In this document: positions 8,725 through 15,735 of the stretch, piece after piece
Position numbering within the stretch: position 1 is the first letter of the stretch
Layout of the letters: each line of letters begins with the position of its first letter
NCBI RefSeq assembly: GCF_042684365.1
Contig: NZ_JBHULI010000025.1
Span: 372,001 to 436,000, forward strand
Length of the DNA: 64,000 nt
Direction: 5' to 3'
Source of the DNA: Gracilimonas halophila
GTDB taxonomy: Bacteria; Bacteroidota; Rhodothermia; Balneolales; Balneolaceae
Notes under the pieces: generated by a model
What the model saw: only the letters and a program-made list of their open reading frames with translations
Databases searched by the model: none
Told to the model about the DNA's origin: nothing
Program-made: the position numbers and the translations under genes

Positions 8725-10566
8725 ATGTCAACGTTCAAAGAACTGGGCTTGTCGCCCGAAATATGCCAGGCTGTTGAAGATCTTGGCTTTGAAACTCCCA
8801 CTGAAGTACAGGAAAGAGCTATTCCTACGATATTGGCTTCACAACGGGACCTTATTGCACTGGCTCAAACCGGAACCGGTAAAACCGGAGCTTTCGGAAT
8901 GCCTGTACTGCAACAAGTGGATGCCAACTCAAACAACGTTCAGGTTTTGGTGCTATCACCAACCCGTGAACTGGCTATACAGATCGAAAAAGATCTGAAG
9001 GCTTTTTCCAAATATCAGAAAGGAATTAAAACCTTAGCTGTATATGGCGGAGCGAATATCTCAACGCAGATACGCGGACTCAATAACGGTGCTCAGGTTG
9101 TGATCGGAACACCGGGACGAATGCTGGATCTTATTCGACGCCGTAAGCTGGATGTAACCAACGTTCGTTCTTTGGTTTTAGATGAAGCCGATGAAATGCT
9201 GAACATGGGATTTCAGGAAGATCTTGATGCTATCCTGCGCGATACGCCAAAGGAGAAACAAACACTGCTGTTTTCGGCTACGATGCCTAATCAGATCTCC
9301 AAGATTGCAAAAAAATACATGAACAACCCGGAAGAAATTCAGGTAAGTGCCCGAAATTCCGGTGCGTTGAATGTAGAGCATCATTTTTATATGGTACAAG
9401 CTAAAAACCGTTATGATGCCCTTAAGAGGATCGCTGATGTGAATCCTGATATTTACGGGATCATCTTTTGCAGAACTCGACGCGAAACAGCTGATATTGC
9501 TTCTAAACTTTCTAAGGAAGGATACAATGCCGACTTGCTGAATGGAGACTTATCTCAGAATCAGCGTGATGAGGTGATGAATCGTTTCCGCTCTAAAGAT
9601 CTGCAACTATTGGTTGCTACCGATGTAGCCGCTCGTGGACTTGATGTGGATAGCCTGACACATGTTATCAATTACAATCTTCCGGATGATCTGGAAGTAT
9701 ATATTCACCGAAGTGGACGTACCGGGCGTGCAGGGAATAGTGGTATTGCCGTTTCCATTATTCACACCCGTGAAATGAACAAGATCCGGTCACTGGAAAA
9801 AATGTCCGGGAAGGATTTTATCAAACAAGATGTACCGAAAGGTGAAGAAGTTTGTGGTGTTCGCATGATGGATATGGTGGAGAAACTCAGAACCACCGAA
9901 GTCAACGAGAAGCAGATCGAGAAGTATTTACCGGAAGTGTATGAGCGACTTGCTGATCTGGGCTGGCAAGATCTGATCAAACATTTTGTATCCATGGAAT
10001 TCAACCAGATCCTGGAATATTACGAGCAGGCCGGTGATATTAATGCAACGGTAGGGAAATCGAAGAACAACAACAATCGTAAGAGTTCTTACAATCGTAA
10101 AGGAAACCGAAATTCCGGCGGAAGCAGTAATAACCGAACAGCGGAAGAAGGCTTTACAAGGTACTTCCTGAATGTAGGTGGAAGAGATGGTTTGAATCCG
10201 GCCCGATTGATGGGTGTTGTAAATGAGCAAATGAATGGCAAAAAACCTGATTTTGGGAAGATCGACATCCAGAATAACTTCTCATTCTTTGAAGTAGAAG
10301 AAGGTTTCGATTCAAAATTGTTTGAATCAATGAACGGAACCAAATTTGAGGGAAGAGATATTTCCGTTGAATTGGCTAAGCCCGATACCAATGGATCTTC
10401 CTCATCAAACGGTTCCTCGTCAGGTGGATATAAAGGAAAAGGCGGTTCCGGTTCCAAAAGATCGGGCTCCAAAAAAGGAAGCAGGAAGTCTAAAGGAAGT
10501 GAGCCTTTCAGTAAATCCAAAGGCGGACGGATCAAAAAGAAGAGAAGCCCTGAGGTTTATTCTTAG
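8725..10566 (+). CDS. deaD: DEAD-box cold-shock RNA helicase, DeaD/CsdA type
   Basis: About 613 residues. Helicase core: [60 protein letters not shown] and HRSGRTGRAG. After the core comes the CsdA dimerisation/linker region and a DbpA-type RNA-binding domain (RYFLNVGGRDGLNPARLMG ... GRDISVELA), then a long Gly/Ser/Lys/Arg-rich tail from about residue 550. This layout is that of DeaD, which assists ribosome assembly at low temperature. The start at 8725 (MSTFKELGLS) is preferred over an in-frame TTG at 8635, whose extra 30 residues fall in a structured leader. Confidence 0.93.
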   Translation: MSTFKELGLSPEICQAVEDLGFETPTEVQERAIPTILASQRDLIALAQTGTGKTGAFGMPVLQQVDANSNNVQVLVLSPTRELAIQIEKDLKAFSKYQKGIKTLAVYGGANISTQIRGLNNGAQVVIGTPGRMLDLIRRRKLDVTNVRSLVLDEADEMLNMGFQEDLDAILRDTPKEKQTLLFSATMPNQISKIAKKYMNNPEEIQVSARNSGALNVEHHFYMVQAKNRYDALKRIADVNPDIYGIIFCRTRRETADIASKLSKEGYNADLLNGDLSQNQRDEVMNRFRSKDLQLLVATDVAARGLDVDSLTHVINYNLPDDLEVYIHRSGRTGRAGNSGIAVSIIHTREMNKIRSLEKMSGKDFIKQDVPKGEEVCGVRMMDMVEKLRTTEVNEKQIEKYLPEVYERLADLGWQDLIKHFVSMEFNQILEYYEQAGDINATVGKSKNNNNRKSSYNRKGNRNSGGSSNNRTAEEGFTRYFLNVGGRDGLNPARLMGVVNEQMNGKKPDFGKIDIQNNFSFFEVEEGFDSKLFESMNGTKFEGRDISVELAKPDTNGSSSSNGSSSGGYKGKGGSGSKRSGSKKGSRKSKGSEPFSKSKGGRIKKKRSPEVYS

Positions 10567-10590
10567 TACTTGATCAAACAGACCAAATTT

Positions 10591-10627
10591 AAAGCCCGGG
10601 ATCAGCAATGATTCCGGGCTTTTTTTA
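10591..10627 (+). terminator. deaD terminator
   Basis: AAAGCCCGG pairs with CCGGGCTTT across a 13-nt loop and ends in seven T (10591-10627). It is 25 nt after the deaD stop. Confidence 0.9.
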
Positions 10628-10650
10628 TAGCTCAGATTTCTATCAAGTGT

Positions 10651-10700
10651 GAGGCAGAGCCTCAATGGGGCATTCTGGAGCGGAGCAGCGAAACAAGAGT
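10651..10700. repeat. dispersed repeat family 4, copy 1
   Basis: Starts with the small palindrome GAGGCAGAGCCTC and continues GGGGCATTCTGGAGCGGAGC. A second copy (same 14-nt head, then GGCGTTACGGAGCAGAGC) lies at 40885. The rest of 10628-10950 holds no gene. Confidence 0.6.
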
Positions 10701-10817
10701 GGAAATATATTAACCCATGATCTGGGAAAGCCTCGTTTGACCACTAAAATTACGACTATCGTTCAAATAATCTTTGTAGCTGTAAAAGACAGGCAGCTTG
10801 AAAAGCTATGAAGTGGT

Positions 10818-10905
10818 CCGACGAATGAAAAAGTAATTAGGTTTGGTAAAAAAATATATTCAGGCCCTTAATCATTCGTCAGACGGACTTTAGCCGTCGG
10901 ACGAA
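10818..10905. repeat. palindromic repeat family 3, copy 1
   Basis: The core hairpin is TTCGTCAGACGG / CCGTCGGACGAA (10875-10886 and 10894-10905), 12-bp arms with one mismatch. An outer arm TCCGACGAATGA at 10818-10829 can also pair with TCATTCGTCAGA at 10872. The same core recurs at 11709-11740 and, diverged, at 40781-40835. Confidence 0.7.
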
Positions 10906-10950
10906 ATTTTTAATCAATCAGTGCAATCCCAAAACTTGCTTAATCTGTAA

Positions 10951-11433
10951 TCACAATTTTGTAGGATTAGGCGCATCCCCATACACTTCTTTGGGGTCAA
11001 AGACTTTCTCATCTTCTTCAAAGTTCAGCTCGCCATCTTTCTGCTCGAAATTTTCTCCCGTTGGCACACTGCGGTAAAAACATGAGCGATACCCAACGTG
11101 ACAACTTGCACCATTCCCTTGTACCTCAACCCGAAGCCAGACGCAGTCCTGATCATCATCAATACGCATTTCCTTCACAGTTTGAACGAGTCCGCTGGTG
11201 GCGCCTTTGTGCCATAGCGTTTCACGGCTGCGGCTGTAATAGACAGCCTCTCCAAGTTCTATGGTTTTCTTTAAAGCTTCTTCATTCATGTAGCCGTGCA
11301 TCAGGAGTTCGCCGGATTCATGGTCAGTAGTTACCACAGGAATTAATCCATCATCCTGAAATTTAGGGGCCAGGTCGGTTCCTTCTTCAACTTGTTCTAC
11401 GGTCAGTCTTTGTTTGAATTTGATGTCGCTCAT
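10951..11433 (-). CDS. hisI: phosphoribosyl-AMP cyclohydrolase
   Basis: Opens the purine ring of phosphoribosyl-AMP in histidine biosynthesis. The 160-residue protein has [24 protein letters not shown], the metal-binding DDDQDC segment (about 92-97), and [12 protein letters not shown] with the zinc cysteines. The HisE pyrophosphohydrolase domain often fused to HisI is absent; instead there is a short acidic tail ending NPTKL. It stands alone, not in a his operon, flanked on both sides by palindromic repeats; hisN lies 9 kb away. Confidence 0.95.
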   Translation of the reverse strand: MSDIKFKQRLTVEQVEEGTDLAPKFQDDGLIPVVTTDHESGELLMHGYMNEEALKKTIELGEAVYYSRSRETLWHKGATSGLVQTVKEMRIDDDQDCVWLRVEVQGNGASCHVGYRSCFYRSVPTGENFEQKDGELNFEEDEKVFDPKEVYGDAPNPTKL

Positions 11434-11479
11434 TAACTTCGATATTCCTTATTCAATGTTCATTGTTCGTTATTCTTTT

Positions 11480-11555
11480 AACCTCGCAGCGTTCGATAGA
11501 TCCTGCGAGCGTTGCGGTTGAACACTACGAGGAGCTAGCACGCTCATAGGTTCGC
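11480..11555. repeat. palindromic repeat family 1, divergent copy E
   Basis: AACCTCGCAGCGTTCGA ... CCTGCGAGCGTT ... ACGCTCATAGGTT. It follows the same four-arm plan as the copies at 48711 and 50128, but the first stem reads CTCGCAG/CTGCGAG instead of CTCCAAG/CTTGGAG: three base pairs changed on both sides, so pairing is kept. Confidence 0.6.
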
Positions 11556-11605
11556 CCTAAAATTTTCTTTTGCCACTAAAGTACAAAATTTAGTGGTGTT
11601 AATTA

Positions 11606-11685
11606 GTTCCGACGCAGAGCATGCGGAACCAGGCATTTGATTTAATAATTATGTTGACTCGCTCCTGACGCTCTGCGTCGGAGCG
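11606..11685. repeat. inverted repeat pair CCGACGCAGAGC / GCTCTGCGTCGG
   Basis: A perfect 12-bp inverted repeat (11609-11620 with 11670-11681). Each arm also forms its own small hairpin: GTTCCG/CGGAAC at the left, CGCTCC-T-GACG/CGTC-GGAGCG at the right. It sits between hisI and yidD; no ORF covers it. Confidence 0.6.
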
Positions 11686-11708
11686 AAAATTGATGTCAAA
11701 TCCAACAA

Positions 11709-11740
11709 TTCGTCAGACGGGCTTTGAGCCGTCGGACGAA
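11709..11740. repeat. palindromic repeat family 3, copy 2
   Basis: TTCGTCAGACGG, 8-nt loop, CCGTCGGACGAA: the same 12-bp arms and the same single mismatch as the copy at 10875. It overlaps the 3' end of yidD and supplies its stop codon. Confidence 0.75.
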
Positions 11741-12018
11741 GAATCTTGTTCTGCGTTGGATGTTCCTTGTTGGTTATTAGATGTTCTCCGGGGTACCGGA
11801 TCGTATCCTTCACCACCCCATGGGTGACAACTGCCTATCCGTTTGATACCGAGCCAAAAGCCTTTCAAAGGTCCCCATTCTTCTACCGCTTCTATCATGT
11901 AGCGGGAACAGGTTGGCTGGTATCGGCAGCTTTTACCCAGCCAGGGGGATATAGCTGCCTGATAAAATTTGACTAAAGTAACGATCAAAAAGCTGAATAT
12001 GTCACTCAGCAGCTTCAT
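11713..12018 (-). CDS. yidD: membrane protein insertion efficiency factor YidD
   Basis: A small (101 residue) inner-membrane-associated protein helping YidC-dependent insertion. The family signature is complete: [43 protein letters not shown] split around the cysteines CRYQPTC, then [14 protein letters not shown]. The C-terminal ~24 residues after PVPRR (Ser/Asn/Gln/Asp-rich) are encoded by an intergenic repeat and the family 3 palindrome, so this tail looks like read-through into repeat DNA. Start overlaps the cysS stop (TAATG), indicating translational coupling. It usually neighbours rnpA-rpmH; here it follows cysS. Confidence 0.93.
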   Translation of the reverse strand: MKLLSDIFSFLIVTLVKFYQAAISPWLGKSCRYQPTCSRYMIEAVEEWGPLKGFWLGIKRIGSCHPWGGEGYDPVPRRTSNNQQGTSNAEQDSSSDGSKPV

Positions 12019-13475
12019 TACTCAATCTCGAAGGACGTGCCTTCTTTGCCGTCCATGAGCTGAACACCCAGCTCTTTCAGGTCGTCGCGGATCTTATCCG
12101 AGAGTTCAAAATTCTTGTTGCTCCGTGCATCTTTACGGATCTCGATCAATAACTCGACCAGAACTTTGGTCAATTCCTCATTTCCGCCGCCTTCCTGTGG
12201 CCAGATGCCTAACACGCCATCCACAAAATCATAAAGAAATTCTTTTATCTCTTCGATGTTTGATGGTGTTTTCTTATCAGTGATCTGTTTACGGATCTCT
12301 TTCAATTGCTCAAAAAGGATGGCAATAGCCTGGGCGGAATTAAAATCATCATTCATTACACCTTCGACGGATTTCTTTAGACCATCCAGATCAAAAGCTT
12401 CACCGTTTCCGGCTTCGGCATTTTCAATAGTAGTGATCATGGAATGAAGGTTTTTTAAGCCGGTTTCGGCTCCGCTTAGGGCTTCCTCAGAAAAATCAGT
12501 GGTACTACGATAATGCGACTGTAGCAGAAAGAACCGTATCACTTCAGGATTCCACGCTCGAGTCAACAACTTATGGTCGCCGGTAAAGAACTCATGCAGG
12601 TTGATCGCATTACCAAGCGATTTCCCCATTTTCTGTCCTTCGAGTGTTACCATGTTGTTATGCAGCCAATACTTTACAAATTGTTTGTCATGAGCACATT
12701 CAGCCTGTGCGATCTCACACTCATGATGAGGAAATTGATTCTCCAATCCGCCACCATGGATATCAAAACTTTCACCCAGGTATTTGGTACTCATAGTTGA
12801 ACACTCGATATGCCATCCGGGATACCCAACGCCCCATGGTGAATCCCATTTCATAATGTGATTATCGTTCGCCTTTTTCCAGAGAGCAAAGTCTTCGGGA
12901 TTACGTTTATCGGAAGCTGTTTCCACACGGGTTCCGGCTTCTGCGTCCTCAAGTTTACGACCACTCAGTTTCCCGTATTCGGGATCGGAGGAGACATCAA
13001 AATACACATTGCCATTCACTTCATAGGCATGGCCATTCTCGATCAATTTCTTGACCATGGCGATCTGCTCGGGGATATGTCCTGTTGCACGAGGTGCGAT
13101 ATCCGGTCGCAGAACATTCAGTGCATCCATATCCCGGAAATAGGTGTAGGTATATTTTTCAGCAATTTCCATAGGCTGCACTTTCTCGATGCGCGCCTGC
13201 TTGCTGAGTTTATCTTCCCCTTCTTCGGCATCATCCACCAGATGACCAACATCGGTTATATTCTGCACGTAACGAACTTTGTAATCCAGGTAGCGCAGAT
13301 AACGTAAAATCACATCAAACGAGACATAGCTTTTGGCATGACCAAGATGGGCATCTCCATAAACCGTTGGCCCGCAAACATACATTCCAACATGCGGAGG
13401 ATTCAGCGGTTCGAACGGTTCTTTTTTACGCGAAAGAGTATTGTAAAGGTGAAGTTTGCTTGATTGCTCAGCCAC
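12018..13475 (-). CDS. cysS: cysteinyl-tRNA synthetase
   Basis: Charges tRNA-Cys. 485 residues, class I synthetase with zinc Cys34 in [13 protein letters not shown]-type HLGH at 43-46, the WHIECSTMS zinc-site segment, [17 protein letters not shown], and a KMSKS loop reading KMGKS in [12 protein letters not shown]. The anticodon-binding helical tail is present. It is the middle gene of folE-cysS-yidD, 5 nt after folE and overlapping yidD by 1 nt. The Ser-to-Gly change in KMSKS is seen in some other synthetases and need not impair activity. Confidence 0.97.
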   Translation of the reverse strand: MAEQSSKLHLYNTLSRKKEPFEPLNPPHVGMYVCGPTVYGDAHLGHAKSYVSFDVILRYLRYLDYKVRYVQNITDVGHLVDDAEEGEDKLSKQARIEKVQPMEIAEKYTYTYFRDMDALNVLRPDIAPRATGHIPEQIAMVKKLIENGHAYEVNGNVYFDVSSDPEYGKLSGRKLEDAEAGTRVETASDKRNPEDFALWKKANDNHIMKWDSPWGVGYPGWHIECSTMSTKYLGESFDIHGGGLENQFPHHECEIAQAECAHDKQFVKYWLHNNMVTLEGQKMGKSLGNAINLHEFFTGDHKLLTRAWNPEVIRFFLLQSHYRSTTDFSEEALSGAETGLKNLHSMITTIENAEAGNGEAFDLDGLKKSVEGVMNDDFNSAQAIAILFEQLKEIRKQITDKKTPSNIEEIKEFLYDFVDGVLGIWPQEGGGNEELTKVLVELLIEIRKDARSNKNFELSDKIRDDLKELGVQLMDGKEGTSFEIE

Positions 13476-13480
13476 AGTTA

Positions 13481-14188
13481 TCAGTCTATCTGAGTGTTCG
13501 TTTTGATGTAATCAATGAATTTCTGCTGAGTGTCTTCATTTTTAAAAGCACCTCGATACTCAGCAGTAATGGTAGTACTGCTATGATCTTTAATTCCGCG
13601 GGTTGAAACACACAAATGCTTACTGTCGATAAAAACAGCAACATCTTCAGTTTCGAGAGCTTTTTGGAGCTCATCAGCAATTTGCAGCGTTAGTCGTTCC
13701 TGTACCTGAGGCCGCCGTGAATAATAATCCACGATCCGGTTTATCTTTGATAGCCCGATCACTTTTTTTCCTGAAGGGATGTATGCCACATGTGCCTTGC
13801 CAATAAAAGGGAGGAAGTGATGTTCGCAAAAGGAGGTAACCTGAATATTCTTTTCGATCAGCATACCGTTGTAATCGTAGCTGTTGCTGAACTGTCTTGC
13901 AACGGGCTTATTCTTGGGATTCAAGCCCTCAAAAATTTCCTTTACATACATTTTTGCCACACGATATGGGGTTCCTTTGAGGCTGTCGTCCTCAAGATCT
14001 AAACCAAGAGCGTGCATGATCTCAGCAAAATGCTTCTGGATGACCTCGATCTTCTCTTCATCCGTTTTATCGAATGCGTCATCTCTGAGCGGGGTTTGAA
14101 CTGAGGTACCTACGTGGTCTTCACCGATCTCTTCGGCAGTGATTTTATCTAAATCCAATGTTTTCAATATTTCTGATTGTATTTTCAT
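13481..14188 (-). CDS. folE: GTP cyclohydrolase I (FolE1)
   Basis: Converts GTP to dihydroneopterin triphosphate, the first step to folate and tetrahydrobiopterin. The zinc site is readable: Cys and His in TSFCEHHFLPF and the second Cys in SKHLCVSTRG; GTP-binding residues lie in GLSKINRIVDYYSRRPQVQERL. The start at 14188 (MKIQSEILKTL) is preferred to an ATG at 14245, which would add 19 residues running through a palindromic operator-like site. About 235 residues. First gene of the folE-cysS-yidD set. Confidence 0.95.
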   Translation of the reverse strand: MKIQSEILKTLDLDKITAEEIGEDHVGTSVQTPLRDDAFDKTDEEKIEVIQKHFAEIMHALGLDLEDDSLKGTPYRVAKMYVKEIFEGLNPKNKPVARQFSNSYDYNGMLIEKNIQVTSFCEHHFLPFIGKAHVAYIPSGKKVIGLSKINRIVDYYSRRPQVQERLTLQIADELQKALETEDVAVFIDSKHLCVSTRGIKDHSSTTITAEYRGAFKNEDTQQKFIDYIKTNTQID

Positions 14189-14221
14189 GGAGAACAGGCT
14201 TGTTCCTGTGCCTCTAAAACA

Positions 14222-14242
14222 GAACCCTAAAGTTAAGGGTTC
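14222..14242 (-). promoter_or_regulatory. operator-like palindrome in the folE promoter region
   Basis: GAACCCT-AAAGTTA-AGGGTTC, perfect 7-bp arms with a 7-nt spacer. On the minus strand the spacer reads TAACTTT, so the dyad encloses a TAACTTTA -7-like box 34 nt before the folE ATG. This geometry suits a repressor that blocks the promoter. Confidence 0.4.
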
Positions 14243-14374
14243 CAAGTATTAATTGACAGCAGTAGAATATCGAACATTGAACAAGGAACATTGAATTTTG
14301 AAGTGTCTATTTTGGGAATTGGGATGGGTAAATAAGATATTCACTGTAAAGAATAACAACTAACGACTAACAAA

Positions 14375-14683
14375 ATGATCAAACACGTAGTAATGTGGAA
14401 GCTTAAAGATGTAGCAGAGGGAAAGACCAAGTCTGAAAATGCGGAAACGATGAAGAAACTACTCGAAGGACTTCCATCCAAAATTAAGGAATTGAAAAGT
14501 GCAGAAGTAGGGATCAATGTATTGACAGGAGGCGATGAAGCGGTCTGTGATGTTGTTTTAGTTACAGAATGTGAGACCCAAAAAGATCTTCAGGTTTATT
14601 CAGGCCATCCTGATCATCAAAAAGTAGTCTCGTTCATAAAGAAAGTGGTTGATGAAAGGCGGGTCGTTGACTACATCCTTTAA
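14375..14683 (+). CDS. Dabb-family (stress-responsive alpha/beta barrel) protein
   Basis: A 102-residue protein beginning MIKHVVMWKLKD, the standard Dabb opening (IxHxVxxKxK), followed by LKSAEVGINVL, CDVVLVTECET, and the HPDHQKVVSFIK segment that closes the ferredoxin-like barrel. Members are dimeric; some plant and fungal ones act as cyclases or stress proteins, but most bacterial ones have no known role. Next gene (Smr) follows 27 nt later, perhaps co-transcribed. Confidence 0.9.
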   Translation: MIKHVVMWKLKDVAEGKTKSENAETMKKLLEGLPSKIKELKSAEVGINVLTGGDEAVCDVVLVTECETQKDLQVYSGHPDHQKVVSFIKKVVDERRVVDYIL

Positions 14684-14710
14684 TTTCGAAAATCAATCAA
14701 TCATATACTT

Positions 14711-14977
14711 ATGGAGCCTATTGAAGTTCCTATAGATGGGATTCTCGATCTTCATCTATTCAATCCTGATGAATTGGGAGACCTGATACCGGATTATATT
14801 GAAGCTTGTTTGGAGAAAGAGATCTATTCCATTCGAGTTATTCATGGAAAAGGGAAGGGGGTACTTCGCAGAACAGTGCATAGTTTACTGGATCGAAATC
14901 CGAATGTAGAATCGTATTCACTGGCCAGTGACAGAAGTGGATGGGGAGCTACGGTAGTGGAATTAGTTAGGAGTTAA
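14711..14977 (+). CDS. stand-alone Smr domain protein
   Basis: 88 residues that make up little more than a MutS2-type Smr domain: LDLHLFNPDEL (the conserved LDLHG-like strand), IRVIHGKGKGVLRRTVH with the HGKG loop, and GWGATVVEL. Smr domains bind branched DNA or nick RNA/DNA. The small size makes this a single-domain version, as in some Bacteroidota. Its last 11 nt overlap the convergent acetyltransferase gene. Confidence 0.9.
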   Translation: MEPIEVPIDGILDLHLFNPDELGDLIPDYIEACLEKEIYSIRVIHGKGKGVLRRTVHSLLDRNPNVESYSLASDRSGWGATVVELVRS

Positions 14978-15542
14978 CTCTATGAACTGAACCCGCCTCT
15001 AACTGATATTTATCTTTAGATTCCGGACAAACTGCTATTCCATCATCCCCAAAGTCCAGCCGATGGCCATGCTCGCTTACCCATCCGATTTGTTTGGCAG
15101 GATTTCCAACCATTAAAGCAAAAGCAGGAACAGGTTTTGTGATCACAGCTCCTGCCCCTATCAAACAATATTTACCAAGTTCATTGCCACATATAATAGT
15201 CGCGTTTGCTCCGATTGAAGCTCCTTTGCGAACTATAGTTTCGACGTATTCATCACGACGAACAATTGCACTCCTTGGATTTACGATATTGGTGAAAACC
15301 ATAGAAGGTCCGAGAAATACATCATCCTCACAGATAACCCCGGTGTAGATGGAGACGTTATTTTGCACCTTCACATTTCGACCAAGCGTAACTTTGGGAG
15401 AGATCACCACATTTTGGCCAAGATTACAATTTTCTCCAATTTCTGATTCAGGCATCACGTGTGTGAAATGCCAGATCTTTGTTCCTTTTCCGATTTTTGC
15501 ACCGTCATCAATAACGGCCGTTTCGTGCGCGAAATAATCCAT
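14967..15542 (-). CDS. left-handed beta-helix acetyltransferase, WbpD/WlbB-like
   Basis: 191 residues built from hexapeptide repeats (IGKGTKIWHFTHV, IGENCNLGQNVVI, LGRNVKVQNNVSI, IGANATIICG). The opening with IWHFTHVMPESEIGENCNLGQN matches enzymes that acetylate UDP-2-acetamido-3-amino-glucuronate in surface polysaccharide synthesis. The catalytic His is likely in the WHFTHV segment. No other sugar genes are nearby, so the exact substrate is uncertain. It ends inside the convergent Smr gene (11-nt overlap). Confidence 0.85.
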   Translation of the reverse strand: MDYFAHETAVIDDGAKIGKGTKIWHFTHVMPESEIGENCNLGQNVVISPKVTLGRNVKVQNNVSIYTGVICEDDVFLGPSMVFTNIVNPRSAIVRRDEYVETIVRKGASIGANATIICGNELGKYCLIGAGAVITKPVPAFALMVGNPAKQIGWVSEHGHRLDFGDDGIAVCPESKDKYQLEAGSVHRVNS

Positions 15543-15659
15543 ATGCAGATTTGATTTATTTAGCTTGATATTACCGAAACATCAGCAGACAGTAAACAGT
15601 TATCAGGAATGGTAAATGTTGAATTAGAACTTGCCACTTTATAAGGATGAACCTAAATA

Positions 15660-15683
15660 CTGTCAACTGTCAACTGTCAACTG
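15660..15683. repeat. short tandem repeat, CTGTCAA x3
   Basis: Three perfect 7-nt units plus CTG, upstream of the MutS-like gene. Similar heptad-like words (AACATTGA..., GAACTC...) occur in other spacers of this window. Confidence 0.8.
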
Positions 15684-15735
15684 AATACTGAAATGCCTAT
15701 TCTTGGAGTCTATTATTTTTTCAGAAAACATATTC

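Noticed and set aside
10875..10905. family 3 palindrome as a terminator of hisI or deaD
   Set aside because: deaD already has a strong terminator at 10591; no T-tract follows the palindrome on either strand and the same palindrome recurs elsewhere.
12858..13307. 149-codon plus-strand ORF opposite cysS
   Set aside because: cysS is certain by its catalytic motifs; the antisense frame has no recognisable features.
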